Positions 1-6,496 are shown, numbered from the stretch's first letter. The stretch is DNA of 18,542 nt from CALZKI01 sp964567585 (GCA_964567585.1 CAZMND010000039.1:1-18542); one strand, 5' to 3'. The notes: generated by a model from the sequence alone, not told the origin. Translations and numbers: made by a program.

Positions 1-276
1 TTCGACAAAATTATTGTATACTACGATAATGGACAAATTGAACTCGGTGCAATTCTAAATACAGTATTTTCAATTCATTTTTCTAATGTTGAGTTTCGCA
101 AGGCAGAGCCACAAAAATATCGTTTGTTACAGGCTGCTGATTTTATTTGTAGCATGGAGTTGTTGAAAATAAAGAAAAACGAAAATAGATTGAGTAAATC
201 AGAAAAGCAGTTTTTCTATAAGCCCCAAGAATTAAAGAAAACTTTCTTTAAAGCGATTGACAAGAAAAAGTTGTGA
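1..276 (+). CDS. DUF3800 domain protein, C-terminal fragment (5' end outside window)
   Basis: An open frame runs from the first base to a TGA at 274-276, giving 91 residues with no start in the window. The visible part contains YYDNGQIELG near the start and then RLLQAADFICSMELLK. This resembles the end of DUF3800 proteins, where an Asp-containing strand and a late Q-x-AD helix are the conserved parts of an RNase H-like fold. Members of that family are common in mobile and accessory regions, but the biochemical role of most is unknown. Only the last third to half is visible, so catalytic competence cannot be judged. The next gene begins 150 bases later, so it is probably a separate transcription unit. 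The family call rests on pattern recognition of a short segment. Confidence 0.6.
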   Translation, partial: FDKIIVYYDNGQIELGAILNTVFSIHFSNVEFRKAEPQKYRLLQAADFICSMELLKIKKNENRLSKSEKQFFYKPQELKKTFFKAIDKKKL

Positions 277-290
277 AAATAATATCTTAT

Positions 291-317
291 TTCCCTTATA
301 GCTTTCTTACAAGGGAA
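291..317. other. Inverted repeat (hairpin) after the DUF3800 gene
   Basis: TTCCCTT at 291-297 pairs with AAGGGAA at 311-317. One A/C mismatch and two further pairs extend it, leaving a 7-base loop (301-307). It lies 14 bases after the stop codon, where a terminator would be expected, but no T-run follows on the + strand. It may be a weak terminator or an RNA-stabilising hairpin. The rest of 318-426 shows nothing I can support beyond a Shine-Dalgarno-like AAGGGAG at 405-411. Confidence 0.4.
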
Positions 318-426
318 AAGTAAAATAATAAACAGATGTTGATGGGATGGAAAGCCTGTAAATACTGAAAAGTTAGAGAGACACACGAATTAATTTGAAA
401 TTTCAAGGGAGATTAATATTGAATTT

Positions 427-933
427 ATGTCGAATTATGTTTGGAATAAGGTTCTTTGCGATAAAGATACTTTAGACACGTATTTTATTGATTATAATCC
501 AGTTGGTGATAGAAATTTGTTGAGTAAGCCGTACATTACTTTTAACAAGTTATTTGAGGTTTAATCACTAGATGAATATAGTAAAAAAATAGGGATTCAC
601 ATTTCCTATGGATATGGTCAAGAGGGAAATCTTCCTTGTATTGCGATACAGACCGACGATGAAGTGTATTGCGCGGTGGAAGAGTATAAAGAAAGCAAGA
701 CATTTGATGGGGTTATCAGTATTGAACCCTTGGAAGGAAACTTTATGTTCAGAGCAAAGAGAGATTATTATGGCGATGTGATGTATTTCTATGGCTTTGA
801 ACTGGAAGGTGAGGAATATTGGGATAAGGCAGGGTTGTGTCTGGTTTATCCTAAAGAATATATTGGAACTGCAGATGAAGAAAAGTTAATGCATATTTTT
901 GATGAAGCGGCAAAAAGCTTTGGCAAGAGATAA
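427..933 (+). pseudogene. Hypothetical gene split by one in-frame TAA (nonsense pseudogene)
   Basis: ATG at 427 opens a frame of 45 codons (MSNYVWNKVLCDKDTLDTYF at its start) that ends at TAA 562-564. The same frame then continues without another stop to TAA 931-933, adding 122 codons. The downstream part is rich in acidic and aromatic residues (EPLEGNFMFRAKRDYYGD, GYGQEGNLPCIAIQTDDEVY) and reads like genuine globular protein, so the two parts look like one gene of about 168 codons disrupted by a point mutation. A GTG at 664 could start an 89-residue tail, but it has no clear ribosome binding site. A Shine-Dalgarno-like AAGGGAG (405-411) lies 15 bases before the ATG, which is further than ideal. 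I do not recognise the family. The size and acidity would fit small immunity-like proteins, but nothing proves it. Confidence 0.7.
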
Positions 934-953
934 ATAGGAAAAAGGAGATAATT

Positions 954-1502
954 ATGCTTAGACTTAGAACATACAAACCTATCGATGCAAAAACAATTCT
1001 TACATGGTGTAAGGATGAAATCAGTTTCAGAAAATGGACTTCTGACCGATACGAGGCATTTCCGATTACGGAAGCGGATATGAATTATAAGTACGTGGAT
1101 TGTAATGGAGACTGTGATGCGCCGGACAACTTTTTCCCGATGACTGCTTTTGACGAAAGTGGTGTTGTGGGACATTTGATTATGCGTTTTACAGATGAAG
1201 AAAAGGCTGTTTTGCGTTTGGGATTTGTCATTGTAGATGATTCAAAAAGAGGTAAAGGCTACGGAAAAGAAATGATTCGTCTTGCACTTAAATATGCCTT
1301 TGAAATTATGAAAGTTAGGGAGGTTACTATCGGCGTATTTGAAAATAATGCGTCTGCTTACCATTGCTATAAAGCTGCCGGTTTCAAGGAAGTAGAGATG
1401 GCGGAGGATGTTTTGTGTGAAGTTTGCGGAGAAAAGTGGAAGATTCTTGAGCTTAAGGTAGAGGCAAAAGATTATAAAAGGAGTCACAATGAACATAAAT
1501 GA
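954..1502 (+). CDS. GNAT family N-acetyltransferase (RimJ/RimL-like)
   Basis: 182 residues of the GNAT fold, which moves an acetyl group from acetyl-CoA to an amine; the substrate is not predictable here. The acetyl-CoA loop is intact: R99-G-K-G-Y-G104, following a beta-strand with LRLGFVIVDD (about 88-96), the usual beta4/motif A arrangement. The late motif NNASAYHCYKAAGFKE (about 130-145) is the typical GNAT motif B, where the conserved Tyr sits. The start is supported by AAGGAGA just upstream. The 3' end overlaps the following phosphorylase gene by 14 bases, so the two are translationally linked. It resembles the cytoplasmic RimJ/RimL group more than antibiotic acetyltransferases, but that subdivision is inference. 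Confidence 0.85.
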   Translation: MLRLRTYKPIDAKTILTWCKDEISFRKWTSDRYEAFPITEADMNYKYVDCNGDCDAPDNFFPMTAFDESGVVGHLIMRFTDEEKAVLRLGFVIVDDSKRGKGYGKEMIRLALKYAFEIMKVREVTIGVFENNASAYHCYKAAGFKEVEMAEDVLCEVCGEKWKILELKVEAKDYKRSHNEHK

Positions 1503-2238
1503 TGTATTAACTGACCCGAAAAAATTAGTTGCGCTTGAACTGAAAAACGCAGGGTTTGATATTGAGAATATGAAGGTTCCAAAGAGAGTGTATTTGCTCG
1601 CAGATAGTCTTTATGATGCGATGCTTGCAAAAAATGTAGGAACATATAAGTATCCGCTTGGAGGCAAACTTTTTGTTTTTAATGAGAATGAAAATGTTGG
1701 TTTTATAAAAGGGCATATGTGCTCGCCGGCTATTGCCACGCAGGCGGAAGACTTGATTGCAGGCGGTGTGAAAGAACTGATACATATTGGTTATGCCGGT
1801 GGTTTGCAATCTGATATGAGGCCGGGCGATGTTGTTTTGACCGACGGAGCATACAATGATACGGCTGTCGCAAGATTATACGGATTTGATTTCGATATTA
1901 TTGAATCGTCAAAACGTCTTACAGATGAAATGGAAACATTATTGGCCGAGAGTGGGATTGAATACAGGCGTGGTAAACATTGGACAACCGATGCCGGATA
2001 CAGAGAAACATGGGGACAAGTTATAGAGTATCGGGGCAAAGGTGCACAGTGTGTGGAGATGGAAGGTGTAGGTCTTTTTACAATTGCCAAATATCGTGAT
2101 TGTGTTGCTACGGGAATTTATGTCATTTCTGATGTATTTACAGAAAGTAGTTGGGATTTAGGCTGGGGCGAAAATGCTATTGAAACCGCGGCAGAAAAAG
2201 TGATTGAAATGATCGTAAAAGAAGTGGAGGTATCGTAA
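1489..2238 (+). CDS. Nucleoside phosphorylase (PNP/UDP family 1)
   Basis: 249 residues of the PNP_UDP_1 superfamily, which splits purine or uridine nucleosides with phosphate to give a free base and ribose-1-phosphate in salvage pathways. Visible marks are the HIGYAGGLQ strand-loop (about 99-107), GDVVLTDGAYND (113-124), the diagnostic C-VEMEG segment (188-193) that contacts the ribose, and the late Asp in VISDVF (D215) that normally protonates the base. The order and spacing fit uridine phosphorylase-like enzymes, with a slightly longer N-terminal extension. Substrate preference cannot be read from this. The start lies inside the 3' end of the GNAT gene, preceded by AAAAGGAG. The stop overlaps the start of the next membrane protein gene by one base, so these three genes form one operon. 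Confidence 0.88.
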   Translation: MNINDVLTDPKKLVALELKNAGFDIENMKVPKRVYLLADSLYDAMLAKNVGTYKYPLGGKLFVFNENENVGFIKGHMCSPAIATQAEDLIAGGVKELIHIGYAGGLQSDMRPGDVVLTDGAYNDTAVARLYGFDFDIIESSKRLTDEMETLLAESGIEYRRGKHWTTDAGYRETWGQVIEYRGKGAQCVEMEGVGLFTIAKYRDCVATGIYVISDVFTESSWDLGWGENAIETAAEKVIEMIVKEVEVS

Positions 2239-2681
2239 TGCAATTTAACCCAATTAATTTATTTGGTTTTATAATCGTAGCCATTATGTTGATACCAAAC
2301 ATAATTTACGGCATTAAATTTAAAGGTTTGGAAAATAAATGTACAAATAAAGCGATGAATATTATCGAGCAAGTGGGCAGATATGGTTCAATGGTGTTGA
2401 TGGTATTACCGTTGTTTGTGTGGGAGTTCGGATTTTCAAGTGTGTTTATGATGCTTGTGTATGTTTTGGGGAATGGAATTTTACTTTTGGCGTATTTGAT
2501 TATATGGGTGTTCTATTTCAAAAAGCAGACTGTGGGAAAGGCTATGACGCTTGCGATTATTCCTACATGCATTTTTCTTTTGAGTGGTTTGACATTATAT
2601 CACTGGACATTGGTAGTGGCAGCAGTTATATTTGGAATAGGGCACATATATGTGACGTATCAGAATAGTATCAAAGGATAG
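2238..2681 (+). CDS. Small multi-pass membrane protein, function unknown
   Basis: 147 residues, mostly hydrophobic. About five membrane segments are visible, roughly at residues 6-26, 50-64, 67-94 (long enough for two short helices), 103-122 and 124-141. Short basic loops such as KFKGLENKC and YFKKQTVGKA separate them. There are no charged residues inside the helices and no recognisable transporter or enzyme motif. The ATG shares its A with the last base of the upstream phosphorylase stop (TAATG), a common translational-coupling arrangement, and GGAGG lies just before it. I do not recognise the family. Because it follows a nucleoside phosphorylase, a link to nucleoside uptake is possible, but nothing in the protein itself shows it. 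Confidence 0.75.
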   Translation: MQFNPINLFGFIIVAIMLIPNIIYGIKFKGLENKCTNKAMNIIEQVGRYGSMVLMVLPLFVWEFGFSSVFMMLVYVLGNGILLLAYLIIWVFYFKKQTVGKAMTLAIIPTCIFLLSGLTLYHWTLVVAAVIFGIGHIYVTYQNSIKG

Positions 2682-2692
2682 GAGAAAACGAT

Positions 2693-3037
2693 ATGTTTAA
2701 ATTGAATGAAAATGAAGAGTATGTGGCAGAATTAAATGGCGTAAGATTTATTTGCGAGAGTGTAGAAGATGGTTTTGAGGAAACTGCGAAACAGATTGCG
2801 CAGTGTTATGAGGACAAATTACAGGACATCGCAGAATTTATGCTGGAAGAAGGTATCGAGGAGGTTTATGGCGAGTTAGATGCTGAGCAGATTATTGATT
2901 CCCTTGGCGCACCGCTTGTTGATCTTGATAGGGAATTGGTTGTATATCTGGAACATACACTTGATGAAGAACATATTATAGAATTTGAATTTAGTGGCAT
3001 ATTAGATGAGTTATTTTATTTAAATATTGATGGCTAG
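2693..3037 (+). CDS. Small acidic hypothetical protein
   Basis: 114 residues, strongly acidic (Glu/Asp about a quarter of the chain), with no membrane segment or signal peptide. An N-terminal beta-like stretch (EEYVAELNGVRFICESV) is followed by a helical acidic middle (about 25-60) and a C-terminal hydrophobic acidic strand (ELVVYLEHTL, IIEFEFSGILDELFYLNIDG). I do not recognise a family. GGAGAAAACGAT precedes the ATG, and the gene follows the membrane protein by only 11 bases, so it is the last gene of the four-gene unit that ends at the terminator at 3063-3109. Its coding nature is supported by the ribosome binding site, operon position and globular composition. Confidence 0.7.
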   Translation: MFKLNENEEYVAELNGVRFICESVEDGFEETAKQIAQCYEDKLQDIAEFMLEEGIEEVYGELDAEQIIDSLGAPLVDLDRELVVYLEHTLDEEHIIEFEFSGILDELFYLNIDG

Positions 3038-3055
3038 TTTTATATTTAAAGTAGG

Positions 3056-3083
3056 TTGTTTTGCTGAAGATGTTTGTTATAAT
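3056..3083 (+). promoter_or_regulatory. Candidate promoter for the downstream GNAT unit, embedded in the terminator
   Basis: A -35-like TTGTTT (3056-3061) is 16 bases from a perfect TATAAT (3078-3083), which also has the extended TG in the form TGTTATAAT. The -10 lies in the loop of the terminator at 3063-3109. Initiation about 7 bases further (near 3090) would begin inside the right arm of the stem, so such a transcript could not form the hairpin. The 15-mer ATGTTTGTTATAATA recurs exactly at the antisense RNA promoter near 6295-6309. Confidence 0.5.
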
Positions 3084-3109
3084 AAAAACAGACATTTTCA
3101 GCATTTTTT
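3063..3109 (+). terminator. Rho-independent terminator
   Basis: A 16-bp stem is formed by 3063-3078 and 3087-3102, starting GCTGAAGATG and ending CATTTTCAGC, with two G-U pairs and an 8-base loop. A run of six T follows at 3104-3109. It starts 26 bases after the stop of the acidic protein gene and closes that operon. Confidence 0.85.
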
Positions 3110-3125
3110 GTCTGGAGGTATGAGG

Positions 3126-3659
3126 ATGAAACTGGTATTTCCCAATGAAATATACAAAGAAAAAGCGATAGAGTTTATTAATGAGTTTTATGAATATGAT
3201 TCTGAGATTAATGGTAGTGGTGCGCTCGATTCTTACTTGAAAGATGCCACTTATGAAGCTTGGCTTGAGAAGGTCAGAAGTGATATTGATATTGCTAATA
3301 TTTCTAAACCAAGGGTTCCTGCGCTGACATATTTTTATGTGCGCGAGGAAGATGACAGAATCGTTGGAATGATTAATATCAGACTTGCGTTAAATGATTT
3401 TCTGCGAAATGAAGGCGGTCATATAGGATACTGTATAAGACCAACTGAGAGAAGAAAACATTATGCTACAGATATGCTTGATAAGGGATTAAGGGTATGT
3501 AGTACAGTAGGTATTAATGAAGTATTGATTACCTGTGACAAAGCCAATGTTGCATCGGCAGGCGTTATCAAAAAGTTTGGCGGGAATTTGGATGCGGAAT
3601 TTTATAGTGAAACGTTTGACGAGATAATACAGAGGTATGTGGTTAGAGAAAGCGTGTAA
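3126..3659 (+). CDS. GNAT family N-acetyltransferase with altered acetyl-CoA loop
   Basis: 177 residues from ATG 3126. This start is chosen because GGAGG at 3114-3118 gives 7-base spacing. An ATG at 3120 is too close, and an open frame reaching back to 3027 would run through the terminator. Fold marks are TYFYVREEDDRIVGMINIRLAL (a GNAT beta2-beta3 segment, given here in parts: YFYVREEDDRIVG at about 69-81), HIGYCIRPTERR (99-110) and the late NVASAGVIKKFGG (about 141-153). In related proteins the pyrophosphate loop is usually R-R-K-G-Y-A. Here it is R109-R-K-H-Y-A114, so His replaces the first conserved Gly. Acetyl-CoA binding might be altered. The substrate is unknown. It is followed after 17 bases by the lipid kinase-like gene. 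Confidence 0.82.
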   Translation: MKLVFPNEIYKEKAIEFINEFYEYDSEINGSGALDSYLKDATYEAWLEKVRSDIDIANISKPRVPALTYFYVREEDDRIVGMINIRLALNDFLRNEGGHIGYCIRPTERRKHYATDMLDKGLRVCSTVGINEVLITCDKANVASAGVIKKFGGNLDAEFYSETFDEIIQRYVVRESV

Positions 3660-3676
3660 TATACGGAGAGATAAAT

Positions 3677-4390
3677 ATGTATGAATTTCTAATGGGGACA
3701 AGTTACGTAATGATATACTTTGTTGTTGCGGCGAGTGTGGCACTTCTTAGCCGTCATTTTTTCAAAATTCCGGATGAAATATTTAGAAAAACGTTGCATA
3801 GTATTTTGCTTGCCTCGTTCTTGTTTTTTGTATTCGGATTCAATACATGGTGGATGTCGGTTGTTTTGGCGGTGATTTTTGCTATTGTGGTATATCCGAT
3901 TTTGGCATTTTTTGAGCGATTTAAAGAGTATTCCAAATTGACGACGGAAAGAAAATCGGGAGAGTTGAAAACCAGTCTGCTTTTGGTTTTTGGGATGTTT
4001 GCATTGGTGGCTTCTGTTTGCTGGGGCTGGGCCGGTGACAAATACTTGGTTTTGGCGACTATTTATGCATGGGGATTTGGCGATGCCGCGGCCGCTCTTG
4101 TGGGAAAATATTATGGAAAGCACAAGATTCAATTTAAGTTTTTGGATGGGAAAAAGAGCGTGGAAGGTAGCGCGGCAATGTTTGCAACGTCTTTGGTCAG
4201 TGTGGCAATCATCATCGCCTGCAGAGGAAATATGACTTTGGGTGGTTATATTCTGATTCCCATTATAGTTGCTTTGGTGAGTACCGTTGCAGAACTGTAT
4301 TCGAAAGACGGTATGGATACGGTGATTTGCCCGCTGTCGGCAATGGTGGTTTTACTACCACTTGTATATGTTTTTGGAGGAAATGTATGA
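3677..4390 (+). CDS. Dgk1/SEC59/VTE5-type CTP-dependent lipid kinase-like membrane protein
   Basis: 237 residues with about seven membrane helices. The cytoplasmic signature of the dolichol kinase / diacylglycerol kinase (CTP) / phytol kinase group is clear: WGFGDAAAALVGKYYGKHKI (about 132-151) followed by DGKKSVEGSAAMF (about 157-169). An early HFFKIPDEIFRKTLH segment (27-41) matches the conserved basic-His segment seen near the first helices. These enzymes phosphorylate isoprenoid alcohols or diacylglycerol at the membrane using CTP and are related to CDP-diacylglycerol synthases. Which lipid is used here is unknown. The gene starts at ATG 3677 after GGAGAG, and its stop overlaps the next gene start (ATGA), so it is translated together with the CDF-like protein. 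Confidence 0.8.
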   Translation: MYEFLMGTSYVMIYFVVAASVALLSRHFFKIPDEIFRKTLHSILLASFLFFVFGFNTWWMSVVLAVIFAIVVYPILAFFERFKEYSKLTTERKSGELKTSLLLVFGMFALVASVCWGWAGDKYLVLATIYAWGFGDAAAALVGKYYGKHKIQFKFLDGKKSVEGSAAMFATSLVSVAIIIACRGNMTLGGYILIPIIVALVSTVAELYSKDGMDTVICPLSAMVVLLPLVYVFGGNV

Positions 4391-5007
4391 GTAATAAAAA
4401 ATCAGGAAGCAAGACCTTGCTGTGGTCAGTTATTATGTCATCGCCGGGACCGTTGGTCGTGGGATTAGGGCTTTTAGTTGGACAAAGTTCTACTCAGATT
4501 GCGGATTTTGTGCGGAGAAGTTCGGAACTTTTGGCGATTATTATGGCATTTGTGGTATATAAGATTACTACTAAAGATGGAGTGTGTGATACAAAGAAAA
4601 AAGAGGAACTTGAGAAAATATCCAACATCTTCGTGGGTGCTATGATGTGTCTTGGTGGAACTATGATGCTCCTTCTTGCATTTGTTTCGGAAAATATGGA
4701 AAAAGGGAATGTAATTCCGGGGCTTTCCATAGCGGTAATGGGTGTCATTGCCAATACAATTTTCTGGAGAAAGTATGCTAAGTTAAATAAGGCGGAATCT
4801 AACGCTATTCTGGCGGTACAGGCGAGGCTTTACCGGGCAAAAAGTCTGGTGGATAGTTGTGTGACGATTGCACTGCTTTTTGTGGCTATTGCACCAAAGG
4901 CGAAAGCTTCTTACTATGTTGATTTGGTCGGATCTGTCATTGTGGCGGTTTATCTGATTATTTGTGGTGTTCAGACGATAGGGGAAAGGCTTAGAAAGGG
5001 AAAATGA
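4387..5007 (+). CDS. Cation diffusion facilitator (CDF)-like membrane protein with degenerate metal site
   Basis: 206 residues from ATG 4387, chosen because GGAGGAA (4376-4382) sits just before it. It overlaps the upstream stop as ATGA. Helix arrangement and spacing resemble the CDF transmembrane domain: STQIADFVRRSSELLAIIMA (helix 2), EKISNIFVGAMMCLGGTMML (helix 3) and a helix with LYRAKSLVDSCVTIALL (helix 5). In true zinc/iron CDF transporters, helices 2 and 5 carry H/D-xxx-D pairs. Here helix 2 keeps only the first Asp (ADFVRRSSE) and helix 5 keeps only the last (YRAKSLVD). The cytoplasmic C-terminal metal domain of full-length CDFs is missing. It is probably a divergent CDF-fold protein that does not carry the usual divalent metals; the role is unknown. 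Confidence 0.65.
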   Translation: MSNKKSGSKTLLWSVIMSSPGPLVVGLGLLVGQSSTQIADFVRRSSELLAIIMAFVVYKITTKDGVCDTKKKEELEKISNIFVGAMMCLGGTMMLLLAFVSENMEKGNVIPGLSIAVMGVIANTIFWRKYAKLNKAESNAILAVQARLYRAKSLVDSCVTIALLFVAIAPKAKASYYVDLVGSVIVAVYLIICGVQTIGERLRKGK

Positions 5008-5972
5008 TGAGAACTATTGCGATAACCAAAAAATGTTTGGAATATGAGAGGGAACTTATTTTATCCTCAGTTGAAAAAGAGGATAAGGTTTTATTTTTTG
5101 ACAATGAAGATGAACTTCTCAAAAGCGAGGAATATGAGAAGATAGAGGTTATTTTTGGTGAGCCGGAACATAGTACGATTTTAGGAATGAAAAATCTCAG
5201 ATGGATTCAAATGAGTTGGGCCGGTGCCAATAAATATACTTTTGCGCAGGATTTTCCTCGGAATATTATTGTTACAAGTGCTTCCGGAGCTTATGGATGT
5301 GTAATATCTGAATACATTGTTTCGGGAATTCTTGCATTATGCAAAAATCTGTTCTCATATCGTGCCCAAATGAAAAATGGTGGATGGGACAAAATTGGCG
5401 GCGATGATACATTAGAGGGAAAAAGAGTACTTATCTTAGGAACGGGAAATATTGGACAGGAGACAGCTAAAAAGCTCAGATGTTTTGGGACTTACACAGT
5501 AGGAATATGTCGCACTTCCTGCAACAAGGATTTGCCCTTTGATGAAATCTATACAATAGATAGTCTTGATGCACAATTGCAAAGTGCGGATGTGGTGATT
5601 ATCACACTTCCGGGAACTGCCGAAACGGCGGGAATGTTTGATGCAGAGAGAATAAACAAAATGAAAGAGAGTGCCATACTTGTTAATGTGGGACGTGGAT
5701 TTATTGTAAACACGGATGATTTAACAAATGCCCTGCAACAAGGATTACTACGAGGAGCGGTTCTTGATGTTACAGAACCTGAACCATTGCCCGGAGAGCA
5801 CCCTCTCAGATGTATGGAAAATGTGTTGTTGACTCCGCATATTTCAGGTATAAGTTGGGGTGAAAATAAGTTTACGAGAAAAAGAATTTTAGATATTTTT
5901 GGTGAAAATATGAAGCGTGATAGAAATAGTGAGCCAAAGAAGAATGTTATTGATTTTGGTAAAGGGTATTGA
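5004..5972 (+). CDS. D-isomer-specific 2-hydroxyacid dehydrogenase
   Basis: 322 residues. The NAD(P)-binding Rossmann loop is G146-T-G-N-I-G151, and the three catalytic residues of the family are present: R231 in NVGRGFIVN, E260 in DVTEPEPLP, and H279 in LTPHISG. These enzymes interconvert 2-keto acids and D-2-hydroxy acids in the cytoplasm. The overall order (split catalytic domain about 1-100 and 280-322, NAD domain 101-280) and the length fit the phosphoglycerate dehydrogenase/glyoxylate reductase superfamily. The early SWAGANKY segment is like that of the glyoxylate/hydroxypyruvate reductase A type. The substrate is not predictable. It overlaps the upstream CDF-like stop by 4 bases (ATGATG; either ATG could be used). 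Its last codons overlap the remnant of a GNAT pseudogene in another frame. Confidence 0.88.
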   Translation: MMRTIAITKKCLEYERELILSSVEKEDKVLFFDNEDELLKSEEYEKIEVIFGEPEHSTILGMKNLRWIQMSWAGANKYTFAQDFPRNIIVTSASGAYGCVISEYIVSGILALCKNLFSYRAQMKNGGWDKIGGDDTLEGKRVLILGTGNIGQETAKKLRCFGTYTVGICRTSCNKDLPFDEIYTIDSLDAQLQSADVVIITLPGTAETAGMFDAERINKMKESAILVNVGRGFIVNTDDLTNALQQGLLRGAVLDVTEPEPLPGEHPLRCMENVLLTPHISGISWGENKFTRKRILDIFGENMKRDRNSEPKKNVIDFGKGY

Positions 5973-6253
5973 GAAGGTATATGAATTAGTTCAGGATACG
6001 ATTCGCAATGTTTATCCGAAATACTATCCGAAAGAAGTGGTGGATTTCTTTTGCGAACATCATAGTCTTAAAAATGTAACTGAAGATGTGGAAGCCGGAT
6101 TGGTAGGAGTATAATTCAGTTTATTTAGATGCATCATTACCGGCAGTGCATTTATATGAAAACCGGGGGTATAAAACCATAAAACATGAGAAATGGCCGG
6201 TAGAAAATGGGGTAGTTCTCGTGTATGAGGTGATGGAGAAAAGGCTGGATTAG
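5944..6253 (+). pseudogene. GNAT acetyltransferase remnant, internal deletion with frameshift
   Basis: Frame 1 from about 5944 encodes IEKVYELVQDTIRNVYPKYY and then PKEVVDFFCEHHSLKNV, stopping at 6112-6114. This is the N-terminal part of a GNAT group I recognise. Immediately downstream in frame 2 (6119-6253) comes the C-terminal part of the same kind of protein: VYLDASLPAVHLYENRGYKT followed by IKHEKWPVENGVVLVYEVME, ending at TAG 6251-6253. The middle, about 55-60 residues including the acetyl-CoA loop, is absent. The join falls near 6108-6118, where frame 2 already reads YNSVYLDA. The extreme N-terminus also seems lost or fused with the dehydrogenase 3' end. The product cannot be a working acetyltransferase. 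That the two parts belong to one family is my recognition, not a search result. Confidence 0.75.
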
Positions 6254-6280
6254 TACGGAGAGAAAAGCATTGATAATATC

Positions 6281-6308
6281 TTGCAAAACATAAAATGTTT
6301 GTTATAAT
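6281..6308 (+). promoter_or_regulatory. Promoter for the antisense (antitoxin) RNA
   Basis: TTGCAA (6281-6286), 16-base spacer, then TATAAT (6303-6308) with extended TG (TGTTATAAT). It points toward the toxin gene on the other strand and has no open frame or ribosome binding site after it. Expected start near 6315. Confidence 0.7.
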
Positions 6309-6314
6309 ATAATT

Positions 6315-6402
6315 AGAAAAGGCAATCGCCACAGAGTGGTTGACCAATAGAGTAAAGTAAAAACCTTCTCGCACTGGGCAAAGTACAGGGAAGGTTTTTT
6401 GC
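6315..6402 (+). ncRNA. Candidate type I antitoxin RNA (convergent to small toxin mRNA)
   Basis: From the promoter at 6281-6308 a transcript of about 85-90 bases would run to the bidirectional terminator ending near 6400. It has no coding potential. It overlaps only the 3' end of the toxin mRNA, through the shared terminator. It also carries AATAGAG (6346-6352), whose complement occurs in the toxin leader (6521-6527 on the + strand), 11 bases upstream of the toxin ribosome binding site. A small hairpin CCAC-AGA-GTGG (6329-6339) is possible. The layout (small RNA converging on a tiny membrane toxin mRNA with a shared terminator) matches Fst/par-type type I systems. Boundaries are inferred from promoter and terminator only. 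Confidence 0.6.
6359..6400. terminator. Bidirectional terminator shared by toxin mRNA and antisense RNA
   Basis: AAAAACCTTC (6359-6368) pairs with GAAGGTTTTT (6390-6399); two more pairs extend into the loop (TC with GG). T-runs follow on both strands: TTTTTT at 6395-6400 on the +, and TTTTT on the - strand at 6359-6363. It can therefore stop convergent transcripts from both sides. Confidence 0.85.
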
Positions 6403-6406
6403 TACA

Positions 6407-6496
6407 TTAATGACATATCAAGTAAATGAATGTCAGTAGTGCCAGAAGGAACATTCCGAAAGACATAAGGTCTTTGAAATCGAATTTTTTCTTCAT
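6407..6496 (-). CDS. Small hydrophobic peptide, putative holin-like type I toxin
   Basis: A 29-residue frame on the - strand: basic start MKKKFDF, then KDLMSFGMFLLALLTFIY as one membrane helix, then LICH and stop. A very strong ribosome binding site GGAGGTGAT (6501-6509 on the + strand) sits 4 bases before the ATG. It has its own promoter (6604-6632), a structured leader, and a convergent partner RNA with a shared terminator. The peptide matches my memory of the SFGMF-LLALLTF pattern in the Firmicute putative holin-like toxin group. In the Fst/TxpA/BsrG class such peptides insert in the membrane and stop growth when the antisense RNA is lost. It is too short for most gene callers. The family call is recognition; the ribosome binding site and layout are seen. 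Confidence 0.78.
   Translation of the reverse strand: MKKKFDFKDLMSFGMFLLALLTFIYLICH

Noticed and set aside
395..406. TTGAAATTTCAA palindrome as a third FabT site
   Set aside because: The central spacing is four bases rather than three and there is no promoter or fab gene nearby.
562..564. Stop-codon readthrough or recoding at the in-frame TAA
   Set aside because: TAA is not used for selenocysteine or pyrrolysine, and no readthrough structure is visible. A nonsense mutation is simpler.
846..1175. Open frame of 109 codons on the - strand opposite the first GNAT gene
   Set aside because: It lies over a well-supported + strand gene, has no ribosome binding site and no recognisable protein pattern.
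3027..3125. Upstream extension of the second GNAT gene to ATG 3027
   Set aside because: The extension crosses the terminator hairpin and overlaps the previous gene; the GGAGG at 3114 supports ATG 3126.
3689..4132. 147-codon - strand frame opposite the lipid kinase gene
   Set aside because: Antisense to a clear membrane protein; basic, Ser/Asn/His-rich composition without a fold pattern.
4327..4386. Upstream extension of the CDF-like gene
   Set aside because: It lies inside the lipid kinase gene in another frame; GGAGGAA directly before ATG 4387 fixes the start.
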